Source: Heligmosomoides polygyrus polygyrus (lineage: Eukaryota; Nematoda; Chromadorea; Rhabditida; Heligmosomidae). Taken from it: 64,000 nt of DNA. The notes under the pieces are model-generated. The model saw only the letters and a program-made list of their open reading frames with translations, was not told the DNA's origin and ran no database searches. A program made the position numbers and the translations under genes. The first letter of the stretch is position 1. Every line of letters starts with the position of its first letter. This document shows, in pieces, positions 53,447 to 64,000 of the stretch. The DNA lies in assembly GCA_947396885.1 (NCBI GenBank), contig OX377206.1, forward strand, positions 22,005,114 to 22,069,113, in the 5' to 3' direction.

Positions 53447-56100
53447 TATATTGCCTCTAAGGCTGTCTCTGCTGGAAAAAGACCTCTCCGATGCGGCATC
53501 AGAGCTTGTTCTAGTCTACCTGTAATGAAGTGGCTGAAGAACAGCTTAGTCGATTAGGTGCTGTCGAAAATTCGACTTCTTCGGACGGTCTCTGACTTTT
53601 CAATGCAACGCTTCCTTCAGCCAACTCCTGAGACATCTTCGCAATCGTTCTCCACTTCATGTTTCTCTCATCAGTCGTAGGTCCCCCTCTCAGTATTCCT
53701 TCTTGTCCGCATTTTCATGATGTTTACGCCCAGAAGCCCTAGACTGTGTATCGTGACGATGTTCCATCCTTAGCTAATGCCATTTCCAATTCCGCCCTGC
53801 TGACGGGTGTGCCCGAACGAACACCTCCGTGAGGCTTTTCTTCCTACACAAGAGGGCCGCCGAGTCCTTTCATTCTGCTACTTACACCTCTTCAATCTCC
53901 GCGTCTGACAGCAGATAGACCTCATTCGTAGGTCGCAATCTGAGTGCACAAGATGGCGAGAGAAGGGATTGAAAGCCGGGCAGATTCGTGCACATCAGAG
54001 TCAGCGGCAGGGCGCGGATTTCTGCCCGCATGACAAGCCGTGACTAAACAGTAACAGCTCGTGCTAGGTGTGCCTATTGATCGGTTTATTAGCGTAGAAA
54101 AGCCGCAGCTTCAGCATTAGCAGCGATCCCGGCGGTGTGCTTCCGTCCGGGTGTAGATGCATTCCGCTAGACATCGTTGTCGTTCGATTCGATATCCTAC
54201 GCGTTGTAACACGTGCATTCCTCACTGTTCGACGTCCGGCCGCTTGAAAGCCGCCTTCTTGCCGCTTGCATTTTATTTTTCTTTTATCGCTGACTTATCT
54301 CAATCTGTTCGCGCCTATTTGTCGATCGCTTTCACTTCTCTTCACTCATACTGCCGGAATACACGGGCAGACATTTGTACATGCCCCTCGTTGAGTATCC
54401 CGAGGCATAGAGCTGGAGGGAACTGGCTGCTAAGCCTGAGTGTCTGCCGAGGAAGTAATAACAATTGGTTGAGGGAGCACCACGATCCATTCGTCTTCCT
54501 TATTATATTCTAGCACGCCTTGACGTGCTGCACGTTCCACGCTCGTGATAGCTCTTTGTTAAGCCTGTTTTCCATTTAAGATGAGGGCTTTCTGCTTGTG
54601 GCCGCAGCCACCAATATCGGGTTCGAATTGCGCGCCGCGGCTGCTCCAACCGATCGATGCGCGCTTTCACCGAACCCCTATCCAATACGGCTAGACTTTC
54701 GTTAGCTCATGTATAGGCGCTTGAGGAAGATTAGATCAAAGTGATCGCCACTGCATACAGTCAAGATAGCTATGTAATGCATCAAATAAGAGAATATCTC
54801 TCAGCCTCCTCTCCTCATCTAAGTGCAGATGAAAGATATTGCAAGTGAAAAATTTTAAAAAAACAGTAGGTGACACGGAAATGAGTGGCTCAGTCGAAAA
54901 CCGACATGATAAAATGTATTAATATTGACAGCCATACCCTGATTTCTTGCTTTGAAAATTGTCCCAAACCTGGTTCTGGCAAAATTACATGAATTCGGTA
55001 CTATTCTTGGTTCTATATAATGGTGCCATTGTTGCTTCTTGAGACGTGTGACTCATAAATTTTTTCTAGCGCTATTTATTTCATCTAATCGCGCATTTTT
55101 CATACATTATCGATCGAAACTAGTTCCACCAGTCAGCTTCGGGGTATAGCACTTGGGGAGGTTACCCAGTCAGGCGTGTAGCAACACTCGAAAGTAGCAC
55201 GTTGCACGTTGCAACGCACTCCATTGAAGTGACGTCTCTGTTTCTACCACATATCCGTTCTTGTACTGCTTCAAGCAAAGGCGATGGAAGGAACTCTGGG
55301 ATGTATCGGCCTGTTTCAACCAGTACAGATGGGCCACCCCCCCCACCACAAATAAATCCCCTTCTTTAACACAGAGTCCTATTTTACCATTTCATTCATT
55401 TGTCTTCATTAGTAGCAGTGTGTCCCGTTTGCGCGTTATTGATAATTTCTTATATATCCTAGTCCTAGCTGGAAGGATATAACTTGTTTTGCTTCCTATC
55501 TCCTCCCTGAATATGTACGAAGGCATCGGTTACTGCAACGTGGTATAGGATATCGAAGCGAGGGCACAAGTGATACTTTGAGGTTGTCTCTCCTGACTCG
55601 CATAGACCTGGGATTCATCAGCGACTAACCCACGGGAATAGGGGGTAGAGATACCTACGATGAAGTCTGCGTCTCTGAGTCTTATCTTATCTCTATCTGA
55701 CTCTTATCTTATCTCAACACCTTATACCCCGCATATCCGTGGGTTTAATTGTTAATTAATCCGGTCCCAGAACTCCCGGAGTGTCTCCACCATACTTCTC
55801 CCCTTACCATCCAAGTCCCATAACTACTCAAACCTGTTCTGAGTGTTAAACAAAGGATATTAATAGTTACTTGAAGGTTTCAGTTACTGCTCGCTTAGTA
55901 AGAAAGAAGGCCGCTTATTGTCCCGCCATTTCTGCGCTTTGTGTGGGGCCAAACTGTGCAGGTAGCGTGCCCGCGACGAGCAGCAGTGCCGCAGGGCTCG
56001 TCACGACTACTTCGCATTTGCACGTTCATTCTGAGGTTGATTTGGAAATAGTTCTTGTTCTCTGAGATCACCACTAGGCGAATTCTAAACCAATAGTTTG
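53447..56100. other. Unassigned spacer
   Basis: The longest frame, 54157-54513 (118 residues, plus), has one hydrophobic stretch (AAFLPLAFYFSFIADL) but no recognised domain. Smaller frames (55261-55482, 55871-56065) are likewise unknown. TCTTATCTTATCTC is repeated near 55680-55715. Confidence 0.3.
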
Positions 56101-56102
56101 CA

Positions 56103-56172
56103 ATGACACGGCATCCGTACGGAACTCGAATGACATGCGCACGACAGAGGCGCTTGCAACCGCTGCGCCATA
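56103..56172 (-). repeat. tRNA-like sequence
   Basis: Minus strand: TGGCGCAGCGGTTG (A box) and CATTCGAGTTCCG (B-box-like). It overlaps the start of the 172-residue plus frame at 56135-56653, which weakens that frame as a gene. Confidence 0.5.
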
Positions 56173-56653
56173 TCCACTTAAAGTCCCTACAGCAGTATTG
56201 GATTGCTTCATGGACAACCTCAATCTGCGTCTGTCCATGTTTGCTCAGTCTGCGTCTCCCTGGGGCATAAGCAGTAGAATTGTCTCGGCCTCAGCAGCGA
56301 GACTCGCTCTAATGCTTATCCAGATGGAGATGGTGAGGATTTTTTTCATTAACGACGAAATCTTCCACAACATCTTTAGGATTACTCGGTTGTTGACTGT
56401 TCATTCGTCTAATTCGAGCCTTGACAACCGCTCAGACCCCAAGGGCCCTTTGGCGGCAAGAAACAAGGTGGCTCCGATTCCCTGGTGGCTTAAGCGCTTC
56501 CGGAATGTATTCCTCGTCTGGGGCTCAGTTTATCGAGTGGCGGGCTCATTGTCTTTGCATGGATGTGAGCTCTCCTACTTACTCCGGACTCCTAGCCGTA
56601 ATAAGTGTCGGGAGGCACGAGGGAGCTGTCAAGTAATTCTGCTGACGAGGTAA
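56135..56653 (+). CDS. Unrecognised 172-residue ORF
   Basis: The longest unexplained frame in this part, with MDNLNLRLSMFAQSASPWGI and MEMVRIFFINDEIFHNIF. No domain was recognised. Its start lies in a tRNA-like sequence, which argues against the annotated start. It could contain an exon or be chance. Confidence 0.2.
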   Translation: MRTTEALATAAPYPLKVPTAVLDCFMDNLNLRLSMFAQSASPWGISSRIVSASAARLALMLIQMEMVRIFFINDEIFHNIFRITRLLTVHSSNSSLDNRSDPKGPLAARNKVAPIPWWLKRFRNVFLVWGSVYRVAGSLSLHGCELSYLLRTPSRNKCREARGSCQVILLTR

Positions 56654-57570
56654 TGGTGTGGGTGGGTGGGGGGGGGGGGGGGGGTCTTTCGGCAGTGCCG
56701 ACGCGTCTCGATCGACTCCGTTCCGCTGCCCTCCCTCTCGGCGAGTAATGCAATAACCCTCCGGCCACCCCGGCCGGCCGCCACCAAACGCACAAACAAC
56801 GCCGTGTGTGGCCCTCGGCGAACCAGCCATGCGTTCCAGCAACTGATTTTTCCCTGCTGCCTGAAAGTTCGTCGCCTTCGTGCACTTATTCTGCCTGCGT
56901 AATGCTACCCCATTCACCTGCCTCACTTGTCGTTCAGGGCTTTCTCGAAGAGATCCATGGAGAAAACCATGACGACGGTCTTCTTACGTCACTCGAAATC
57001 TGTCAGTTATCATTATGTTCCAGTTGGTGTCAGTTAAGTAGCAAATTTACTTAATTTTAGGCGAAGTCGACGCATATGTTAGATACATTACTATGGTTGT
57101 GTTCGAATTACCTTTTACAATAGGTATTCGAATGATTTTTCGTTCAAAAAACCGCGTTTTTCCAATGTATTCAAATTCGATCATTCGCTTCTTTTCCATA
57201 TTTTCGAATTTGAAAATTCGAAATTTGTAGGCATTCAAAAAATTCGTTCAAATATTCAATTCAAAAAATCGAGAGAGTAACTATAATGACGCCAGGCCAT
57301 GGCGTGACGTGGACCTACGCCTTCATCATAAATCGCCATCACCGCATGTTCGCCTGAATTGATTCATGGCCATACAGGTAGCATTTCAGCCGCTTGAACA
57401 GTTCGAAGTGAAGCAACCTTTCGCACCAGGTCGAAAGTGCGTGAGGTGACACATTGTCGCGTCCATGTAGCGGTAGTTGACCTCTAGTAGTTCGAATGCT
57501 ATCCTACTCACACTCTGGCTTTGTCTTCCTGCATAGCCATCGTTGGAAGTCCAGATGTGTCTGCTCGCAC
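56654..57570. other. Spacer with G-run and TTCGAAT patch
   Basis: A G-run of about 18 (56668-56685) sits after GGTGTGGGTGG. A GC-rich stretch to 56900 has open frames on both strands without domains. 57095-57260 is a TTCGAAT-rich patch like 38796-39390. Confidence 0.5.
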
Positions 57571-57571
57571 A

Positions 57572-57858
57572 AAAAAGGATAAAGGACGGCGTTACTCAAT
57601 CCCTTTTGGGATGCGCCAGCACATTCTACTTCTACGGGATGTCGTGGAGGCGATATGAATGCGTATTTGGCCATACAATGACTTGCGGTGGCCAGCTGAT
57701 GAACAAGTCAGCGCTTTATCCTTCCCAGACACGTCTGGTACCAATTCACCGACCCCGGAGGGATGGAAGGCTTGGTTGGCGGAAAATCCGAACAAGGAGC
57801 CTGGTATTGGGTGCACGTGACCGTCGGCGCCTCCTCCGACTGCGCTACACGCGCCCCT
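57572..57858 (-). mobile_element. tRNA-derived SINE copy, near full length
   Basis: Minus strand: GGGGCGCGTGTAGCGCAGTC (A box), TGTTCGGATTTTCCG (B box), CGGTGAATTGGTACCAGAC, GATAAAGCGCTGACTTGTTC and GTATGGCCAAATACGC. The 3' core is GGCGCATCCCAAAAGGGATT, and it ends with GAGTAACGCCGTCCTTTATC. Confidence 0.85.
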
Positions 57859-57936
57859 ATGCTCGCATATGCGAGAAATATCAGTGTGAACACCGTCTTC
57901 TCAATTTTCGGATAAACGGCGTTGTCCCATAGACAG

Positions 57937-58200
57937 CTCCTGGTGGCGCAGTCGGAGGAGCCGGCGGCTGTTGCATACACCTAAGTCGAGGTTCTTGGAT
58001 CAGATTTTCTCAGCCCAACAAACCCTTTCATCTGCTCGATGTCTGTTTATTGACATAAGGCTTGTCTAGTAGCGATAACACGAACTCCAAGCAGGGTTGT
58101 CCATCGGTTGGCCTCTGTAAGCAATTGTGCAGGTCCTCTACGATATACGATTGAAGCAGAATGCGTTGTGTGACCCGAATTTTTATCCTTTTATCTGTCA
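57937..58200 (+). mobile_element. tRNA-derived SINE copy, divergent pair with previous
   Basis: A box GTGGCGCAGTCGG (57942), B-box region GTTCTTGGATCAGATTTTC, body with GGCTTGTCTAGTAGCGATAA and TCGGTTGGCC. It ends with GCAGAATGCGTTGTG and TTATCC. It lies head to head with the copy at 57572-57858, heads about 80 bp apart. Confidence 0.8.
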
Positions 58201-59060
58201 TATATCCCATACGACATCTTCGAGCTTGACATGGAAGTTTTGACGAAACAGTATCCCCATCCTCCTCAACCCTCATAGTGACGACGTCGTCGGAAAGCGG
58301 TGGAACCTAGGTTGCGTATCTATTCTACCACGCTTACGAAGGTTGATGGCAATGGCTTGGTCTCTGGCAGCTAACTGCCGGTGAGGTAGAGGGACATCTA
58401 CTCGTCATATGAAACTTAGCGACAGGCGACAGAGTTGGTTCCTGCTGGGGACCAACATTACTTCGGCAGTTCAGCAGGATTTTGAGAGAGTGTGTTTTCG
58501 ATTCGCTTCTTGCGATCGTAATATGAAGCTTCTACGGAGTTACGCAAATTATGCGTCACATTAGAACCTCATCTTAACTCGTCGTATATTCACAACAAGT
58601 TTCATAGAGAATATGCATGTATGCATGTGGCTACCATGCGGTTCTCGAGACATTGACAAAGCTTCTGACGCACTGTTTGCATTGTTAGACGTTCTCGTGT
58701 TCTGCTTAAATATGACTAACTTTCTCGGCATTCATCGACCAGTGCCTGACTGTGGCTGAATTTGAATATGGCTTTTTCTCTTGACCACAGCAATCTGGTC
58801 TTCGGAAATCATGTATAGTTCCTGAGTTCTTCATAGACGGACGGAGAGATTTCAAGTTTTCCTTCTTTTGTTCTTCGGAGTTCGATTGCTCCCCGGATTT
58901 TCCGTTTACTTATACAACTTAAGAGGCCCCTCAATTTAGTATAGCGTAATCTTTGTTTATCAGAATATACCTAGGTAACTCATACAATGTATTCACGCGA
59001 GAACAACAGCGCTATATCCGCGAAAACTATTGTCTCTAATCCACAGGACGTCTGATACAT
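58201..59060. other. Unassigned spacer
   Basis: No recognised motif, open frame or repeat. Confidence 0.35.
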
Positions 59061-59064
59061 GCTG

Positions 59065-59283
59065 CCTAGGGAGGCGTCCAACCGAGGCTTCCATACCTTC
59101 GGGATCGGTTAATTGCTGCCAGTCTTCTCCGGGAAAGATAAGGTACTGACTTATCAATCGGCTGGCCTGCGTAGGCCGAATACATACTCAGTACATATTC
59201 AATTCATCTTTTAGATATCCAAATAGAAATAGAGTCCTTGGCGCATCCAAAAAGTGATAGACTGAAGCCGTTCTTCATCCTTA
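59065..59283 (+). mobile_element. tRNA-derived SINE copy, head lost
   Basis: GCCTAGGGAGGCGTCCAACC, then GGGATCGGTTAATTGCTGCC, GATAAGGTACTGACTTATC and TCGGCTGGCC. It ends with GGCGCATCC then AAAAAGTGATAGACTGAAGC. The A box is not preserved. Confidence 0.7.
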
Positions 59284-59339
59284 ATCACCTCCGATCCATT
59301 ACTGATGGATTTCTGTATCTTTAGTTTTTCCAAACATAC

Positions 59340-60192
59340 AATTTTTGTTTCAAACTGGGCACTATTCAAATCAAATTGGGCACATTTCAAACGAAACTGG
59401 ACATTTTTTAAAACAAGCTTGACGCTTTTGAAATCAAACTGAACACCTTCAGAATCAAAACTTGTTTCTTCCTCATTACATCCAAGAAAGTCAGAATAAT
59501 TTTTTCCAAGGTTTTGTTTCCTTTCTTGAAGTTTTTTTTTAATTCAGTTGTCCCAATAAGTGAACCCCTGTTTGAAATTTTATAAAATTTTTATTCTTTC
59601 AAGGAAAATTGTGTTTTGAACTTTTTATAAAATAAATAAAGACATTAATCCTTCAGCGAGTTAGAATAAGAGATAGCCCCTTGCACTCAGCTACATCGTC
59701 GTGGTCTTCCTGTGATTGATGGCGTAAATGCTGCGAGCTTGAAACTGCAATGTGAGGATATGTGTATTTTTAGAGCTGTTCTTGTTGTACCGCTTACATC
59801 TGCGTTACTTCGCGCAGATAGAATTCTGACCATCAACCAAATGAAAATTGCGACGATCTAACCAAATGCGTGACGCGATCTCTCCTTTTTATACGATAAA
59901 TGATCGCTGCTTTTCTGCGCCTTAAAGCAAAACTTGACCCGTTATATTCTGTATACAATTTCAAGCAGTATGTTCACTCATTAAGAGAGCTGAATTTTAA
60001 AAAATAATGGAAGTGACACTAATTTTCTTTGAACAAAAAAGTATTTTTGCCCTTTCATTTTTCAAATAAATAAATAAGTAAATATATTTTGATTTCGAAG
60101 ATGTCAACTTTGATTTCAAGAGCGTTATGTTTGCTTAGAAGAGTGTCCAATTTGATTTGAAAAGGGTCCAGTTCGACGTGAAAATTATCCAC
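59340..60192. mobile_element. Degenerate relative of the TA-flanked TIR element
   Basis: The left part has four inverse units of the CAAATCAAATTGGGCAC type (59350-59460). The right part has GTGTCCAATTTGATTTGAAA and GGTCCAGTTCGACGTGAAAA (60140-60186). The order and orientation match 35617-37190, but the outer ends are mutated and no clean TA flank was found. Confidence 0.55.
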
Positions 60193-61640
60193 ACCCTTAC
60201 CAACCAGAGTAGTTGGATGGCGCTGATCGGCAGGAGACCCAGTTTGTGCGGCTCCAGAAATCGATTTTGGGTTCCATTTCACGATGAGCCTTCCAAGTCC
60301 TTCTCCATCAGGATTTACTACCAGGAATATTCCAGGAAGTAAACAGACCTACTTTGCCTATTCACACAACTCTTTCTTTTTACCTTCACGATGCCTATAT
60401 GGGTACGAGAGTGCTATGTAGAAAACATGTTTCATCTTTTAGAGTCAAGTAGTCAGCCGTCCTTTGTTAATGTCAGTCTTCTTTCCCAACCAGTACGTTT
60501 TAAGTATGAATCTGGATATAGGAAGATTTGCGCTATTCTATATTTATTCAATTTCACCTCGTCTTCGTTTTTGCATAATTCGCTTCCATATTGTTGACGT
60601 GGCGGGCCGCAGCCAGTGACATTTGCTATGTCAAGTGTAGCTCAAGTGTTTTTGCTTAAAGCAGCTGCTTAAATGTTCCATGTTTTTAAGGCTGTTCATT
60701 TCCTGTTTTCTTCTACTTCTTTGATACATGCAGTCACTGGTAACGAGGTTTAGCGAGCTCTCAACAACACAATACCCAAGGTTATATTATTCCCCCTGAA
60801 ACGCCCCTGAAACGATTCACCGTCACCTCTCTTCTATGTACAATTTATAGAAAACCCTGACCACTATTAAGATCAGACGATGCTACAAGTGTTTTTATCA
60901 TCAGCGGCTCGATGACAATCACACGACAAATATTTTCGTCGCAGAGGAACGCGATCGTCAGCTGGGAAATATCAATATTGAATCAGGGCAGCGTTGCAAA
61001 AATGTGTTCATCCGACAGCTCAGGATCGGGATCGTTTCGTTTTGCTGGCTCGCTAGTTCTCGTTTACACAGCGAGCTTTTGAAGCTCGAACGAGCAAGGC
61101 CACGTCACTTGCTGTGTCCTCGTTATCAGTGGTTGTTTTCCGCATCCCCATTCTTTGATGTTCTCCAGCACGGCGACTTGATGATTCGCCGCGCTTCGTG
61201 GGCTCCTTATCGCCATGATGAAATCCGAGAATTCGTCGTTAAAAAACCGAATGAAATCCTCTGAAGCCCACGATATCAGTGGGCGCCTCGTGTTCGCTCT
61301 CTCACACAGTGCATGTAAACATTCGGCTGACGGCAGCTTTCTGACACATTCGTTGCATCACCCCTCTGGTCGGCCTGCAATGGTTTCCTTGTGGCGAAAC
61401 GTCTTCTCCGCTGTTGCAACGTCGGAAAACGCACACTTGCTCTTTACGTTTCGGTTATGTCTATCGTAGTTCGCTTCAATGAGAAATAGGGATGAGAAAG
61501 GCTACCATAGTTCGTTCTGGAGCGCGCCATGCAGTCTAGTGTGCCTACTTGCTCATGGGTTTTGCAAGGCTTTTAGGCTACAAAAGGAAGTCACTGGGAC
61601 ATGTAGCTTATCGTTAATGAAGGGTAGGTTTGCTTGTTAA
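60193..61640. other. Unassigned spacer
   Basis: Frames at 60391-60597, 61004-61264 and 61215-61469 have no recognised domain. A short palindrome GCGAGCTTTTGAAGCTCG lies at about 61071. Confidence 0.3.
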
Positions 61641-61705
61641 CCCAACTGTGGAGACGAACCACGCGTGCATGCAGTAGCGCCTTCTGCCACTGCACCATTT
61701 GGATC
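61641..61705 (-). repeat. tRNA-like sequence
   Basis: Minus strand: TGGTGCAGTGGCAGAAG (A box) and GGTTCGTCTCC (B box) at tRNA spacing, without a confirmed cloverleaf. Confidence 0.45.
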
Positions 61706-64000
61706 ATTCGTAGTCATTCTGTTAGTTGTGCAGCACCCGCATGCGCTACGTACATTATGGTCTACAAGATGTTGCTTACGTACAATTGTCTACAGAGCTA
61801 AGTGTCTGGCGCACTCCAGAAGCGTTGTGGAATTGTCTGACCCTCCCACCTGCCACCATTTTCTGTGCAGGCAACACTAATGTTTTTCTGGGCTTCTTAA
61901 AGAGTCATTCAATAAAAAGCAACTATTTAAAAGGGTTATGTTGAGAACGTAGTTTCGTTTTCCTTCCCAAACTGAAAAACCTATTCAACATTTTCGATGT
62001 TTTTCGAAGAGATGCTAGAAGAAGAAGAATCTGGCAAGTGCTCTATATTTTTCTAAGGATTTGTTCTAATTATACCAGTACACTAGCTCATGGCTTGCTC
62101 TTAGATTTCATCATATTCGCAATCAGATCTTCGCTTAACCACTTGGTATCACCCTAACCCATATCTTCCCCCAGCACTTTGCAGTTCGATCGAATATCGA
62201 TCGCATGATTGCTTACACTTGTTCAGCATTGAATGCTGCTCGAAATCGCGTCGATTTCTCGCTCTGTCTATCACGTACACCGCTCCGATGCCGAGAGGCC
62301 GTTCTCATCGTCACATCGAATGCTCCCCGACTCTATACACCACGGAAAAAGTCCTCGTCCTCGATCGCTCCCTCGGGACGCAGCACGCATTCGTCCACCC
62401 AGATGCGTAGAGAAGCGTCTTGGAAGGCGGTTTTATCGGAACTAAGCTATTTGTCTGAATCAGTGCTTTCCGAATCTCTTTGCGGTTAGCTCAGGAGAGG
62501 ATACACGGTCTATGATTATTCTTGGAGTAGCGCCCTTTGTCACTGCACCATATGCGAACATTTTTACCTGGTCTACATTTCTTGGTTTTTTCAAAAAACA
62601 TCTTCTTTTCGCATGGTTCGTTTAGCTGGCATGGTTCGTCTCATATTTCGTGCCTTTTCTTTGACCATAAATTACTATCACATTCTAGGTGGTAAAACAC
62701 TTGTGTGTTTTCTACCTGAACTGGCCTCATTGCATGCGCTCGGTCCTTCATGAGGTGAAATGCGCAAACTGCCCTGCTATTTCGTCGCAGTTGTAACCTT
62801 TTGAAACCCTTTGCCTAGAACGACGCAGAAGCTTATTTTACTAATCATGCTTTGCATTCACGAGAGAATCATTAGACGACTAGGAACGCGAACAAGGCAT
62901 ATCATATCAGCCGCAGCTCGTGGGCAACTTTGGCACTTCCTTACTTTATCCTTTTTCTTTCGTTGCTGCATATCTTGTGGAAGACTTTATAATGACTGCA
63001 TGTTAAAACTTCGTCCACGGTTCTGTTGGTGTACTTATGAACGATCGATGTTGAACAATCGATTGATTTTGTCGGCATTTTCCGAACCACTTCCGTGCAG
63101 TTATTAAATTCCATCATCCTTTATGGAGTCAAGTGTGGTTAGAACGTGTGTGCATTTTTATGCCCGTCCGTCTTCATTGTTCGTCACAATCATGCACATC
63201 TAAGTAGCGAACGAACATTTGGACCCAATCAAAACCTCACGAACTATACGCTGGAATAGAGATTACCCATCTATTTGTACTCATTACAGCAAACGAACAC
63301 AATCCTTGGGGAGGCAAGTAGAGTGACTTCCAGAATATGGAGGGACGCATCTGAATAGCTACGCCGCGTACATTCAATAGTAGTGCCTCAGAGAGCGCTT
63401 GTACAATCGATGGATGCCATGATAGGTTGACGCGTGTACGGTCGGTGCCCGTACTGTGATAGGCTGGCGTGTTTCCGCCTCCTCCATGTAGTTCTCGTTA
63501 AAGACTAGTACACTAGTACCGGCAATCCACCGTAAAACTATGGCTTTCTGTCGTTTTCAGCTGTACGATGTACAGGACCGCCATCTTCTACCTTGAAAAC
63601 CTAAATCACCGTTCCAACGAGAAGAGCGATTGCCCCTAATTTTCATAGGTTCGTTCATTCTGTACTCACATCTTGATGGCAACGTAAGATTTTTCGTTCC
63701 AAATCCCAAAAATTATTCAAATTTTCTGAAAACTGTGACAATTCCTTCCTATCTTGCTCTTGCACCTATGTGTTTGTCTGGCATGTCCGAGTCAGGTGGC
63801 ACTCCTTATTTTGCTTCAACTTCAGTGGGATTCCGAGCTTCTACATAGTCCTGATGCACATACAAGGACTAGAGTACTAAAGTGTCGGACAAAGAAACCA
63901 GATAAACTTCCGGGTGAGCCATGAGGAGGAACAGCGTGACTGCAATCACACTGCATTTGTCTTCTTTGACGCTGCTTCCCAAACTTCCGGAAACAGATCG
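61706..64000. other. Unassigned right end
   Basis: At 62205-62489 all three plus frames are open at once (94, 63 and 70 codons), Ser/Arg-rich and without a domain. Frames 62811-63107 and 63630-63848 are likewise unknown. No repeat or RNA gene recognised. Confidence 0.3.

Noticed and set aside
57543..57980. Frames of 129, 74 and 90 codons
   Set aside because: All are readings through the two SINE copies.
1..64000. Spliced-leader RNA, rRNA or TTAGGC telomere repeats
   Set aside because: Looked for the nematode SL1-type sequence and tandem TTAGGC by eye and saw none.

Overview
This is eukaryotic DNA from a nematode-like genome. There are no bacterial operons, and possible coding exons are short and scattered. 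Candidate splice acceptors have the nematode look (T-rich, ending TTCAG), and the mobile elements are mariner, Helitron, CR1-type LINE, Penelope, Harbinger-like MITE and tRNA-derived SINE. The mariner at 40270-41551 resembles the bandit element I recall from the dog hookworm, so a strongylid (hookworm-like) nematode is my best inference. Nothing here proves the species.

The window is dominated by mobile DNA. 590-3427 is a mariner interrupted by a non-autonomous Helitron (1675-3368). 4001-6220 is a second, 3'-truncated Helitron with a fragment of PIF1-type helicase, and an inverted copy of it lies at 21401-23514 inside another mariner (21069-24352). 7340-10267 is a CR1-like LINE with endonuclease and reverse transcriptase. 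10754-11138 and 14190-14500 are GC-rich palindromic MITEs flanked by TAA. 11208-11456 and 14680-15012 are GIY-YIG ends of Penelope-like elements. 15457-20239 is an LTR retrotransposon with both LTRs, gag, a zinc knuckle and a protease, but no visible reverse transcriptase or integrase.

From 25 kb onward the sequence is a patchwork. A tRNA-derived SINE family occurs more than a dozen times on both strands. TIR elements lie at 33359-34050, 35617-37190 (with a nested mariner), 51420-52667 and 53175-53444. A nearly intact mariner (40270-41551) sits inside a SINE. An 80-bp-armed palindrome at 41935-42107 contains a tRNA 3' half on each arm, and a second LINE tail lies at 50550-51100. The best guesses for host coding sequence are short (27051-27527, 30014-30220, 42619-42833, 46328-46552, 51117-51401) and none has a recognised product.

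The most notable points are (1) two separate cases of a Helitron inserted in a mariner, with readable A|T target junctions; (2) a double-palindrome Helitron 3' end built around a GCGAAGC mini-hairpin; (3) the tRNA palindrome centred exactly on the D-loop, which suggests fold-back copying; and (4) MITEs chained through shared TAA target sites.
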